In this document: in pieces, positions 17,551 to 26,183 of the stretch | Layout: every line of letters starts with the position of its first letter | Numbering within the stretch: the stretch's first letter is position 1 | Translations under genes and position numbers: made by a program | The notes under the pieces: generated by a model | Told to the model about the DNA's origin: nothing | Database searches by the model: none | Seen by the model: the letters and a program-made list of their open reading frames with translations, nothing else | DNA from: VFKI01 sp033762075 | GTDB taxonomy: Bacteria > Pseudomonadota > Gammaproteobacteria > DSM-16500 | DNA length: 64,000 bases | Assembly (NCBI GenBank): GCA_033762075.1 | Contig: JANRLY010000031.1 | Location: 54,018 to 118,017 of the forward strand | Direction: 5' to 3'

Positions 17551-18141
17551 ATGTCCATTCAAACTCACCCCACAGCAATCATCGATGAAGGCGCTCAAAT
17601 AGGCAAAAATACTCGTATATGGCACTGGGCACATATTTGCGGAGGCGCAAAAATCGGCACAGATTGTTCATTCGGTCAAAATGTTTTCGTTGGCAATCAG
17701 GTTCGTATTGGCAACAATGTTAAAGTACAAAATAATGTCTCCATATATGACAATGTCACCTTAGAAGATGACGTTTTTTGCGGACCGAGCATGGTATTTA
17801 CCAATGTTTACAATCCAAGATCAGCAATCAATCGCAAAAATGAATATCTCAACACCCTCATCAAAAAAGGGGCAACACTCGGTGCAAATGCAACCATTGT
17901 CTGCGGTGTCACAGTTGGACGTTACGCTTTTGTCGGTGCAGGCAGTGTCGTCAACAAAGATCTACCCGATTATGCGTTATGTGTCGGCGTTCCAGCACGA
18001 CAAATTGGATGGATGAGTCAGTATGGTGAAAAATTAAATTTACCTCTCACAGGCAATGCAGAAACCACCTGCCCTCATACACAGATGAAATATTATTTAA
18101 AAGATGGGAAATGTTTCGCAGAAAGTGACTTAAAATCGTGA
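17551..18141 (+). CDS. wbpD: WbpD-type UDP-amino-uronate N-acetyltransferase
   Basis: A left-handed beta-helix acyltransferase. In the Pseudomonas B-band pathway WbpD acetylates the 3-amino group of UDP-GlcNAc3NA. The 196-residue product starts with the family opening HPTAIIDEGAQIGKNTRIWHW, has regular hexapeptide repeats through residue ~150 (IGTDC, FGQNVFVGN, VRIGNNVKVQNNVSIY) and the shared GPSMVFTNVYNPRS loop. Neighbouring WbpE-, WbpI-, WbpA- and WbpB-like genes support this substrate. The stop codon lies within the outer arm of a palindromic repeat. Confidence 0.88.
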   Translation: MSIQTHPTAIIDEGAQIGKNTRIWHWAHICGGAKIGTDCSFGQNVFVGNQVRIGNNVKVQNNVSIYDNVTLEDDVFCGPSMVFTNVYNPRSAINRKNEYLNTLIKKGATLGANATIVCGVTVGRYAFVGAGSVVNKDLPDYALCVGVPARQIGWMSQYGEKLNLPLTGNAETTCPHTQMKYYLKDGKCFAESDLKS

Positions 18142-18218
18142 CACTACCTTGCTCGAGGCAAGTCAAGCACAGTGAGCGGGGCGCGAGCGAGCCATTGCCG
18201 TGAGTAAGATAGCGTCAC
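18138..18218. repeat. GC-rich palindromic intergenic repeat, copy 1
   Basis: An 81-bp imperfect inverted repeat between wbpD and wbpE. Outer arms GTGAC...CTA.CTT.CTC pair with GAGTAAGATAGCGTCAC. The centre (GGCAAGT.AAGC ... GCGAGCGAGCCATTGCC) closely matches a second copy at 44317-44391, whose outer arms differ in sequence but are again self-complementary. It overlaps the last codon of wbpD. Confidence 0.8.
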
Positions 18219-18251
18219 AAAAAATATTTGTCAAAGTAGGGAAACAACAAC

Positions 18252-19367
18252 ATGCAATTCATCAATCTAGCAAGACAATATGCCCAATATAAAAATCAGA
18301 TTGATAAAAATATTCAAGCAGTACTCGATCATGGTCAATATATTTTAGGCCCTGAAGTCTACACCTTAGAAGAAAAATTAGCCGAGTATGTTGGCGTCAA
18401 ACATTGCATCACAGTGGCAAATGGTACAGATGCATTGATGATCGCCATGATGGCCTTAGATATTCACCCGGGCGATGAAGTCATCACAACGCCATTTACT
18501 TTTATTGCGACGGGAGAAATGATCGCATTAATAGGCGCGAAACCAATTTTTGTCGATATCGACCCTAACACCTATCAAATTGATGCGAGTAAAATTGCTG
18601 CAGCAATCACAAATAAAACAAAATGCATCATGCCTGTGAGTTTATATGGGCAATGCGCGGACATGGATGCCATTAACAAAATCGCTAAACAAAATAAAAT
18701 TCCTGTCATCGAAGATGGTGCGCAAAGCTTTGGGGCTACATATCAAAATAAAAAATCATGCGCGCTATCAACAATTGGTTGCACGAGCTTTTTCCCATCT
18801 AAACCTTTAGGCTGCTATGGCGATGGCGGCGCATGTTTTACAAATGATGACGAACTCGCGATCATCATGCGTCAAATTCGCACGCACGGCCAAGAAAAAA
18901 GATATCATCATGTCCGTCTAGGCATGAATAGCCGTCTCGACACTTTGCAAGCCGCTATTTTACTGGCAAAGTTTCCTCACTTCGAAAACGAAGTGAATGC
19001 CCGTATCAAAATCGGCAAACGCTACGATCAATTATTGGGTAGTGATATAAAAAAAATGACAATCATGCCGGGTAATACTTGCGTGTATGCTCAATATACA
19101 ATTGAAGTATCAGAACGCCCATTAGTACAGCAGTATTTAAAAGAAATGCACATTCCGACTGCCGTACATTATCCCATTCCCCTGCATAAACAACCTATTT
19201 TTGCAGAAGCATATCAATACGCAAAACATCTTGTCACTTCCGAACACGCATCACAACATGTCATCAGTTTGCCAATGGATCCTTACTTATCTGATGATGA
19301 GCAACAGTTTATTTGCAACCATGTGATTGCGGCACTTAAAGATCTCAAACTTTCAGAAACGGCGTGA
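18252..19367 (+). CDS. wbpE: WbpE-type PLP aminotransferase (DegT/DnrJ/EryC1 family)
   Basis: Predicted to transaminate the 3-keto intermediate to UDP-GlcNAc3NA. The 371-residue chain shows the family layout: ANGTDALMIAM near residue 56, GDEVITTPFTFIAT, the aspartate of EDGAQSFGA near 154 that contacts PLP, and the Schiff-base lysine in FFPSKPLGCYGDGGA near 184. The opening MQFINLARQY is characteristic of WbpE/WlbC-type enzymes. It follows wbpD after a palindromic repeat and ends overlapping the next gene, so it is in the same operon. Confidence 0.9.
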   Translation: MQFINLARQYAQYKNQIDKNIQAVLDHGQYILGPEVYTLEEKLAEYVGVKHCITVANGTDALMIAMMALDIHPGDEVITTPFTFIATGEMIALIGAKPIFVDIDPNTYQIDASKIAAAITNKTKCIMPVSLYGQCADMDAINKIAKQNKIPVIEDGAQSFGATYQNKKSCALSTIGCTSFFPSKPLGCYGDGGACFTNDDELAIIMRQIRTHGQEKRYHHVRLGMNSRLDTLQAAILLAKFPHFENEVNARIKIGKRYDQLLGSDIKKMTIMPGNTCVYAQYTIEVSERPLVQQYLKEMHIPTAVHYPIPLHKQPIFAEAYQYAKHLVTSEHASQHVISLPMDPYLSDDEQQFICNHVIAALKDLKLSETA

Positions 19368-19369
19368 CC

Positions 19370-20587
19370 ATGATACTTACCTTAAAAAAATATTCACCCT
19401 ATCAAGTCGCTATTTTTTTATCCGCATCCAGTATGGGTTTTGGGTTATTCAGAGAATTTCTCATCGTAGGACTTTTAGGATTTTCAGCACAAAATGATTT
19501 ACTGCAAGCTTATCTTTCCATTTTTTACACGATTGGTTTAACAATCGATGCAATGAAATTAGCGTGTTTAAATCTTTACTCTGAAATCACTTTATCAAGT
19601 ATGCTAATTTCCGCTTCACTCATCTGTCTTCCCTTTTGCATGATTGTGACTTGCATCATGGGTCACATGATACACCAAGAAAATATGACTTTACTGATCA
19701 CAACCATGCTCGGCGGTTATTTTAATCTCATTGCAGCTTTATTAATTACATACAAACAACGCAATAATGTTTTTCTACCTGCCCAAGTGATCAATGTAAT
19801 TCCAAATTTTATTTTAATACCAGGTATTTTAATGTGCTATTACTCAACAGAAACGCATATGATATCTGCCATCATTATTTTAACCGCCATCATTCCCATC
19901 GTACAATGCATCGCATTATTTATGTTGCCTACGGCAGCGTCACAAAAAACTCTGCACAATAAATTTAATCTCATTCAAGGCTGCATGACTTTTATAAGGC
20001 ATTTCTTTTCAATGCTTGGTGAGCAAGGTTTTCAAATGATTGCACGCTCTGCTTTTTACAATTACGGGACGGGTTACCTTTCTATTTTCGCTATTTCAGT
20101 TAGAGTTTACACCGCATTAAAATTTATATTAATTGACTCGTATATTGGATCTAAATTATTCGATTGGAAAAAATCTCTGGCGCCCACATCTTATATTCAT
20201 AAAATGATTTCATCCAATTTATTTGCATCTATTCTTGCAATCACAGCATTAGCGATAACTCTGCGAGTAAATCACTTATTTTTGTTTTCTGTAGTACAGT
20301 TGAGCCTACTTTTAGTACTGGGATTTTACTTTTCAACTCGTGTAAGAGTGCTATATTTTAAAATCAATCGCTACCACAATAGCGCAAGTCTTGTGCTCCG
20401 ATATGCTCTGTTCGAATTACTCTTTGCATTTTTTGCGTTTGCGATGACATTATTTTCTCACTACCCTATCTTCACCTTACTATGGATAGGCTATATTGCC
20501 AAACCTTTCACGCAAATTCTCTTGTTAAGAAAAAGTGACCAAACCATATCCCTCAACCCAGAGGAACCACAATGGCAAATCTCATAA
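19370..20587 (+). CDS. Polytopic membrane protein, candidate Wzx-like polysaccharide flippase
   Basis: About eleven to twelve hydrophobic segments spread over 405 residues, with few charged loops, fit the MOP/MviN-Wzx exporter size and layout. The second segment, 'SMGFGLFREFLIVGLLGFSAQNDLLQAY', resembles the conserved first-helix region of such flippases (R-E in a helix, followed by D). No other flippase is present in this locus, which also has a polymerase and a priming transferase, so a flippase is expected. The start is uncertain: GTG 19364 overlaps the wbpE stop codon and ATG 19370 is two codons in. The exact family needs a profile search. Confidence 0.6.
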   Translation: MILTLKKYSPYQVAIFLSASSMGFGLFREFLIVGLLGFSAQNDLLQAYLSIFYTIGLTIDAMKLACLNLYSEITLSSMLISASLICLPFCMIVTCIMGHMIHQENMTLLITTMLGGYFNLIAALLITYKQRNNVFLPAQVINVIPNFILIPGILMCYYSTETHMISAIIILTAIIPIVQCIALFMLPTAASQKTLHNKFNLIQGCMTFIRHFFSMLGEQGFQMIARSAFYNYGTGYLSIFAISVRVYTALKFILIDSYIGSKLFDWKKSLAPTSYIHKMISSNLFASILAITALAITLRVNHLFLFSVVQLSLLLVLGFYFSTRVRVLYFKINRYHNSASLVLRYALFELLFAFFAFAMTLFSHYPIFTLLWIGYIAKPFTQILLLRKSDQTISLNPEEPQWQIS

Positions 20588-21561
20588 AAAATACTATTCA
20601 ACTGACGAACAATTATTTTATCGCCCCTCTTCGTCAAAAAACTTCGACGACTTCTTTTTGGTATTTATCTGAGCCAGCAAACATTAAAACAGAAAAAGAG
20701 TTAGATAGTTATAAAGATACAAGCCCCTCTCCTTTTTTTCTAATCGATTACCGTAAAAAATTAAAATACACATTAAAAAATAACGATGACATCATTGTAT
20801 TACCCTACAATAAACCCATCGGACATCAAATCAACCCTGAAGCCGCATTCCAATATGCATTGGGATTACATGACCAACATCATTTTACCCAAGACAATTT
20901 TTGGTTAAATGAATTCTTTCGATACGTACATTATTTTGCCGTAAGACAAACAGCAAAAGGCCATTGGCAATATACTTTCGATTGGTATGCAGCAAAAGCT
21001 CCTTGGAGTTCGGCGCTCGCACAAGCAAGAGGTGCAGCAGTCATGTTGCGCGCCTATCTTCATAGTCATGATGATCGTTATATCCAAATCGCCAAAAAAG
21101 CAGTTCAACCTTTTCAAACATCCATTGAGGATGGCGGCTTTTTACATATCTTCGCGCCAGAAAAATGCTATTACTTTGAAGAATACCCCCCGATACCAAC
21201 TGGCGTCATCAATGGTTTTATGTCTACGTTAATGTGCTTATGGGAATTATCGTATTGGCTACAAGAAAAATGGCTAGAAGACCTCTGGCAAATTGGCATT
21301 CAATCACTTGAAAAAATGTTGCCTCATTACTCTACCGGCTGGTGGTCCCTCTATGATCTCGATGAACGAACACCTATCCAGAACGTCAATAGCCCTCGAT
21401 ATCATTTGCTCGAAATCCATTATTTACAAGTATTGAAATGCTTATCTTCATCTAAAATAATTAAGGACGAATATCATAAACGCATTAAGCAATATCATAA
21501 CCCCTTACTACGATCCATGGCATTGGGTAAGAAAATTGTGAGAAAGGTATTGTACAAATGA
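20572..21561 (+). CDS. D-glucuronyl C5-epimerase-like protein (GLCE C-terminal domain type)
   Basis: The 329-residue product has the hallmark pattern of the heparosan/heparan glucuronyl C5-epimerase catalytic domain: 'APWSSALAQARGAAVMLRAYLHS' near residue 143, 'YYFEEYPPIPTGVINGFMSTLMCLWEL' near 202, and 'STGWWSLYDLDE' near 260, followed by a Y-H-x-x-H-I/Y-x-x-Q-type block (YHLLEIHYLQVL). Known enzymes invert C5 of glucuronate within a polymer. No signal peptide is visible, so it would act in the cytoplasm, perhaps on lipid-linked repeat units. It overlaps the preceding and following genes by 16 and 4 bases. Activity and substrate are inferred. Confidence 0.72.
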   Translation: MANLIKNTIQLTNNYFIAPLRQKTSTTSFWYLSEPANIKTEKELDSYKDTSPSPFFLIDYRKKLKYTLKNNDDIIVLPYNKPIGHQINPEAAFQYALGLHDQHHFTQDNFWLNEFFRYVHYFAVRQTAKGHWQYTFDWYAAKAPWSSALAQARGAAVMLRAYLHSHDDRYIQIAKKAVQPFQTSIEDGGFLHIFAPEKCYYFEEYPPIPTGVINGFMSTLMCLWELSYWLQEKWLEDLWQIGIQSLEKMLPHYSTGWWSLYDLDERTPIQNVNSPRYHLLEIHYLQVLKCLSSSKIIKDEYHKRIKQYHNPLLRSMALGKKIVRKVLYK

Positions 21562-22829
21562 AGCGACTGATCATGCTGTTCATTTTTTTTATTGTGCTTT
21601 TTTCTTTTTTAGCGAACCCAGCACCTGTCTCAATTGAATTGTATGATTTTGTTTTGATAGGTCTTACGCTTTCACTGGGGTTATTAGCTCTCTTCATCAC
21701 CACTTCATACTCAGTCAATCAAACAGAGTCGCAACTTCTTTTTGCACTTATTTTATATTTAAGTTATTTATTGGCCTCAACACTGTGCGGTTTTTTGCAG
21801 GGTGTGCCCTTCCTTAATATACTGCGCTCTATTGGCCCTTATATTAATTTTTTCCCGCTTATCTTGCTTGGCTTTATTCCCAACCGATTCATAAAACCCT
21901 CTTCACTTGGAATGATTTTCATCGTCGTGGGATGCCTCCAAGGAGCATACTTATTTTATCTATATTTAATGCATGCCGTTAATGCAAACAGTATCAATGC
22001 TGTTTTACAAAGCCGTATCACCTTCATGGATCAACGCACGACATTGCCCCTATTGCTTGGTGTTGCAATTTTACCCTTATATTATGTACTCAACAAAAAA
22101 AATAATTTGCAGCAGCATCTTTTATTGAGCAGCATAGCTCTCATCATTGTATTGTTTGGTTTCATTGCCATCGCTATGACGTTAACACGTTCCATTTTTC
22201 TCGCCGTGTTATTCGGATGGTTAACATTTATCATTTTTTATCTATATCAACAATCAAAATCCAAGTCATTTTCAATGCATCCCTTTCTGATCAAACTTCT
22301 CAGCACATTGATGCTTTTTATTTTACTCTTCGCTCTCTTATCCTTGTTTTCTAAAGTGAGAATGTTAGAGTCTGGATTATACGCTCGTTTTTTCGATCAT
22401 GGCGCAAATGGTCAAACAGACTATAGCAACGGCAGAATTTACGACGAATGGCTACCCGCATTAAACCGCTGGATGAATGCCGGCCCGATCTCATGGTTGT
22501 TTGGCATTGGAGCAGGAAATAGCTTCATGACGCCGACAGGCGAAGAACGAACTTACATTCATAATTTATGTTTATATAGCCTCGTTTATGGCGGATTATT
22601 TGGCCTAATCAGTTGTCTTTTTCTCTATTTCACACTTATCAAATCTTTACTATTACGTGCACATCAGACAAACAATGCTATCTATATTGCTTTTTTAGCT
22701 CTACTTTGTAGCCTCTTTTTTTACGGACAATTTTTTGCAGTCCATAAAGGGCTGGCATTTAATGTAATGCTATTTTTAATGATTGCCTTAGCCCTACGAA
22801 AACCTTTCCTGCCATCAAATGAAGCTTAA
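21558..22829 (+). CDS. O-antigen ligase/polymerase family membrane protein (Wzy-like)
   Basis: The 423-residue, roughly twelve-helix protein fits the Wzy/WaaL superfamily. It has a large periplasmic loop around residues 265-330 with 'YSNGRIYDEWLPALNRW' and, after it, GIGAGNSFM then 'YIHNLCLYSLVYGGLFGLISCL'; the H-N-x-x-L followed by G-x-x-G is the usual signature of the family's catalytic region. Together with Wza- and Wzz-like genes in the locus, a polymerase role is more likely than lipid A-core ligation, but sequence does not decide. Confidence 0.75.
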   Translation: MKRLIMLFIFFIVLFSFLANPAPVSIELYDFVLIGLTLSLGLLALFITTSYSVNQTESQLLFALILYLSYLLASTLCGFLQGVPFLNILRSIGPYINFFPLILLGFIPNRFIKPSSLGMIFIVVGCLQGAYLFYLYLMHAVNANSINAVLQSRITFMDQRTTLPLLLGVAILPLYYVLNKKNNLQQHLLLSSIALIIVLFGFIAIAMTLTRSIFLAVLFGWLTFIIFYLYQQSKSKSFSMHPFLIKLLSTLMLFILLFALLSLFSKVRMLESGLYARFFDHGANGQTDYSNGRIYDEWLPALNRWMNAGPISWLFGIGAGNSFMTPTGEERTYIHNLCLYSLVYGGLFGLISCLFLYFTLIKSLLLRAHQTNNAIYIAFLALLCSLFFYGQFFAVHKGLAFNVMLFLMIALALRKPFLPSNEA

Positions 22830-22843
22830 TAAGGAGAAATATA

Positions 22844-24682
22844 ATGTGTGGGATCAGCGGTATTTATGCTCAACATATCAATGAAAAACATTTTAGTCTC
22901 ATTGAAAAAATTATTCAAAGCCAAAGAAATCGAGGCCCAGACCATCAAGCGCATCTCTTTATTAAAGGTAATCAAGCTCAGACAATTTTAGGTCACAATC
23001 GATTAAGTATTATTGATTTATCTAATCATGCTAATCAACCCATGTGGGATCCAAATGAGCGCTACTGCATTACTTACAATGGTGAAATATATAACTACGT
23101 TGAGTTACGCGATGCGCTACATAAAGCAGGATTTTCTTTCAATACACAAAGCGATACTGAAGTCATATTGCAAGCATTTGCTGCCTGGGGGATTGATGCC
23201 TTAAATCGATTTCAAGGTCCTTTTGCATTCGCCCTTTTTGATAAAAAAACAAATACACTATGGCTTTGTCGAGATCGATTTGGTGTACGACCATTATTTT
23301 ATTTAATCAGAAACAATATACTGTATTTTGCCTCTAGCACACGAGTACTGGCAAAAGCATTCAACACATCCCCAAATCTTAATTATATTGCTCGTGGTTT
23401 AAAATATTGCGTGTATGAAGATGACACCCAAGCAACACCTTACGAAAATATTTTCTCTTTGCCAGCGGGATCTTATTTACAAGCTCAAATAAATGAAACT
23501 GGCACATTAGAAACAAAAATCCATTTCTATTATGATTTAGGCGAGCGAGCAAAATCACTCAGCCATGAAATTGCAGATTTAAATACTGACAATATGCTTC
23601 AACGTATTTTAGAAACATTTGAGCATGCCGTAAAACTTCGTTTGCGATCAGATGTACCGTTTGGAATTTCGTTAAGTGGTGGCTTAGACTCTTCCTCTGT
23701 CGCTGCACTTGTCAGTCAACAACATAAAAATACGATTGGTTTTTCATATGCTCATCCAGCGCATAAAAAATCAGAAGGCCCGATTGTGCAACAATGTGCT
23801 GATTATTTAGGTTTAAAAATTGAATACATTTGGCCCGACCCAAGCGAAATGTTGACAGGTGTTTTTGAAACCATAGAAGCACAAGACGCACCTTTTTCAA
23901 GTTTAAGTATTGTCGCCCAATTTTTACTATATAAACACATCAAATCACATGGAATCAAAGTGATTCTAGGTGGACAAGGTGGCGATGAAGCTTTTATGGG
24001 CTATCGCAAATATCTATTATTTTGGTTAAAACAAACCCTCAGAGAAAAACGGTATCTGTCATTTTCAACAAAATTATTTCAACTATTACCCCTTTTTTCT
24101 TCCGAAATATCAACATTTCCGACGTATTGGCGCCATCGCAATCGATACTTTAAAGGTAATGGGCTTCAACATACATTACAATTACCAACACCCTCTGTTC
24201 TCAAGTTGCGCCTGGATAAGGACCAATCGCTTCGCGAAAGACAGATTGAAGATATTACAAAATTTAGCTTACCGACACTATTAAGATATGAAGATCGGAA
24301 TGCCATGGCACATAGTGTCGAAAGTCGCCTCCCCTTTTTAGATTATCAACTCATCGAATTAGGTGCAGCGTTGCCTGAAGCAATTAAATTGCGTTATTGC
24401 ACGAGCAAATGGCCAATTCGAAAAATCATGCAAAATAAAATGCCTGATAATATTGTCTGGGCAAAATATAAAAGAGGCTTTGACTTATCGCTTAATACTT
24501 TATTAAATTTAGGTCTTGGAAAATCTATTCGTTATGCTTTACACGAAAGAAAAGAAACTGCTAATCATTTTTTACAATCGCATTTAACAATCGATTCGGC
24601 ATTTTCTGATGCGGCATTAAGAAATCGGCAAAGTGCCATTGCAGAAGCAATGACATTGTTATGGTTAAATAGCACGGGTTAG
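22844..24682 (+). CDS. asnB: Asparagine synthetase (glutamine-hydrolysing), AsnB family
   Basis: The class II glutamine amidotransferase begins MCGISGIY, with catalytic Cys2 exposed after Met removal. The synthetase half has the PP-loop SLSGGLDSSSVAAL near residue 275 and GGQGGDEAFMGY near 380, and the late SRLPFLDYQLIELGA block. Length 612 aa. AAGGAG lies eight bases before ATG. Homologues in O-antigen loci are thought to amidate sugar uronic acids, which fits the uronate pathway encoded around it; a housekeeping asparagine role remains possible. Confidence 0.9.
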   Translation: MCGISGIYAQHINEKHFSLIEKIIQSQRNRGPDHQAHLFIKGNQAQTILGHNRLSIIDLSNHANQPMWDPNERYCITYNGEIYNYVELRDALHKAGFSFNTQSDTEVILQAFAAWGIDALNRFQGPFAFALFDKKTNTLWLCRDRFGVRPLFYLIRNNILYFASSTRVLAKAFNTSPNLNYIARGLKYCVYEDDTQATPYENIFSLPAGSYLQAQINETGTLETKIHFYYDLGERAKSLSHEIADLNTDNMLQRILETFEHAVKLRLRSDVPFGISLSGGLDSSSVAALVSQQHKNTIGFSYAHPAHKKSEGPIVQQCADYLGLKIEYIWPDPSEMLTGVFETIEAQDAPFSSLSIVAQFLLYKHIKSHGIKVILGGQGGDEAFMGYRKYLLFWLKQTLREKRYLSFSTKLFQLLPLFSSEISTFPTYWRHRNRYFKGNGLQHTLQLPTPSVLKLRLDKDQSLRERQIEDITKFSLPTLLRYEDRNAMAHSVESRLPFLDYQLIELGAALPEAIKLRYCTSKWPIRKIMQNKMPDNIVWAKYKRGFDLSLNTLLNLGLGKSIRYALHERKETANHFLQSHLTIDSAFSDAALRNRQSAIAEAMTLLWLNSTG

Positions 24683-24690
24683 TTTTTTGG

Positions 24691-24727
24691 TCTAAGAAAT
24701 TTAAGGATTTTAAGAAAGTTTCTTAGA
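24691..24727. repeat. Intergenic inverted repeat between asnB and wbpI
   Basis: TCTAAGAAA (24691-24699) and TTTCTTAGA (24719-24727) are perfect complements with a 19-base loop. No T-run follows, so it is not a standard terminator; it may be an RNA processing or partial attenuation site. Confidence 0.5.
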
Positions 24728-24755
24728 ACATATTAACATTAAATAAGGCATATTC

Positions 24756-25838
24756 ATGAAAAAAATTGTTACGATTGTCGGTGCACGTCCTCAATTTGTT
24801 AAAGCAGCCATTGTTTCACGTGCTCTTCAAAAACATGGCAACATTCATGAAACCATTGTTCATACAGGTCAGCATTACGACGAAAATATGTCAAAAATAT
24901 TTTTTGATGAGCTTGAAATGCCTAAAATTGATTATCAATTACACTTGACTGAAACGTCACATGCCAAACAAACAGCTGAAATGCTTTCTGCCATTGAAGG
25001 CATCTTATTGAATGAAAAACCCGATTGGCTATTGATTTATGGTGATACTAATTCAACACTAGCTGGCGCACTCGCTGCTGCAAAATTACATATTCCTATT
25101 GCACATGTTGAGGCTGGATTACGCTCCTACAATCGTCGCATGCCTGAGGAAATTAATCGTCTTGTAGCGGATCAACTTTCCTCTGCTTTATTTACACCCA
25201 CTACGCAATCAATGACAAATTTAAAAAATGAAGGTTACCCAGATGCTCGTCTCTTCCCTGTTGGGGATGTCATGCACGATGTATCACTTTTATTCAGTCA
25301 AAAGGCAGAAACTCAGAGTACAATTTTAAAAAAACTTTCTTTATCACCTAAAACATATATTTTAGCGACCATTCATCGCGCTGAAAATACAGATGATAAA
25401 AATCGTCTCCTCGATATATTTTTTGCCCTCGAAATTATCAATAAAATACATCCCGTCATCATTCCTTTGCATCCACGCACAAAAAAATATCTATCACAGT
25501 ATCAACCTGATTTCATTAAGTCATCACAATTACGATTGATTGATCCTGTTGGATATTTAGATATGATTCAACTTGAAAAAAATGCATTAGTGATCCTGAC
25601 AGACTCAGGTGGAGTGCAAAAAGAAGCTTTTTTTTATCAGGTACCTTGCATAACATTACGCGATGAAACAGAATGGATAGAGACGATTGATTTAAATTGG
25701 AATCGTTTAGTAAAGCCGCTCACACAAGAAAACATTATTGCACAAGTTAAGGAGGCATTCAATTCAAAGGGTGTTAAAAATCAATTTCCTTACGGGAAAG
25801 GCAATGCGGCGGAGTTGATTGCGAAAATTTTTGTTTAA
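24756..25838 (+). CDS. wbpI: Non-hydrolysing UDP-GlcNAc 2-epimerase family enzyme (WecB/WbpI type)
   Basis: The 360-residue product carries the WecB-family motifs: TIVGARPQFVKAA at the start, GDTNSTLAGALAA near residue 93, HVEAGLRSYNRRMPEEINR near 115, TIHRAENTDD near 206 and ILTDSGGVQKEA near 282. Members epimerise C2 of UDP-GlcNAc or UDP-GlcNAc3NAcA. With WbpA, B, D and E homologues in the same locus the WbpI reaction (to UDP-ManNAc3NAcA) is the better guess, though a plain WecB function is possible. Confidence 0.88.
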   Translation: MKKIVTIVGARPQFVKAAIVSRALQKHGNIHETIVHTGQHYDENMSKIFFDELEMPKIDYQLHLTETSHAKQTAEMLSAIEGILLNEKPDWLLIYGDTNSTLAGALAAAKLHIPIAHVEAGLRSYNRRMPEEINRLVADQLSSALFTPTTQSMTNLKNEGYPDARLFPVGDVMHDVSLLFSQKAETQSTILKKLSLSPKTYILATIHRAENTDDKNRLLDIFFALEIINKIHPVIIPLHPRTKKYLSQYQPDFIKSSQLRLIDPVGYLDMIQLEKNALVILTDSGGVQKEAFFYQVPCITLRDETEWIETIDLNWNRLVKPLTQENIIAQVKEAFNSKGVKNQFPYGKGNAAELIAKIFV

Positions 25839-25876
25839 AGTTTTTCTAACACAACTAAACTTTCCTCTTTGAAAAA

Positions 25877-26060
25877 GGCTTTGTTGCATAATTGTCATTC
25901 CCGCGATGGCGGGAATCTATTTCAAATTTATAAAGTTTTTAATTAGGCATATTGTACGTAAATTGAGTATTTTTTTTGATTAGCTATTTTTGAACATAAT
26001 GATGGATTCCCGCCTACGCGGGAATGACAGGTGGAAATTTATGATTTATGCAACAAAGCC
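25877..26060. mobile_element. 184-bp MITE-like element with 15-bp terminal inverted repeats and 10-bp target duplication
   Basis: The ends are perfect 15-bp inverted repeats (GGCTTTGTTGCATAA, 25877-25891, and its complement, 26046-26060). The flanking direct repeat CTTTGAAAAA occurs at 25867-25876 and 26061-26070, as expected for target duplication. Just inside each end is a second inverted pair (GTCATTCCCGCG ... CGCGGGAATGAC). There is no transposase, so it would have moved with help in trans. It sits between wbpI and the GT4 gene. Confidence 0.85.
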
Positions 26061-26139
26061 CTTTGAAAAAGGGGGATTGAGGGGGATTTATAAAAAGCAA
26101 TCTTATAAAATCCCTCCTACCTCCCTTTTTTAAAGGGAG
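26061..26139. repeat. Older palindromic repeat interrupted by the MITE
   Basis: The left arm (CTTTGAAAAAGGGGG, then GGGGGATTTATAA) pairs imperfectly with the right arm (TTATAAAATCCCTCC, then CTTTTTTAAAGGGAG). The left end is duplicated at 25867-25876 on the far side of the MITE, so the palindrome existed first. Its right end supplies GGGAG, a possible ribosome binding site for ATG 26145 of the glycosyltransferase frame. Confidence 0.75.
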
Positions 26140-26183
26140 AAATAATGAATCGTTCACCCATCATTTATCACCAGGAAGAACCC

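Noticed and set aside
25877..26060. Considered as a full insertion sequence
   Set aside because: It is only 184 bp and has no transposase frame, so it is called a MITE-like element.
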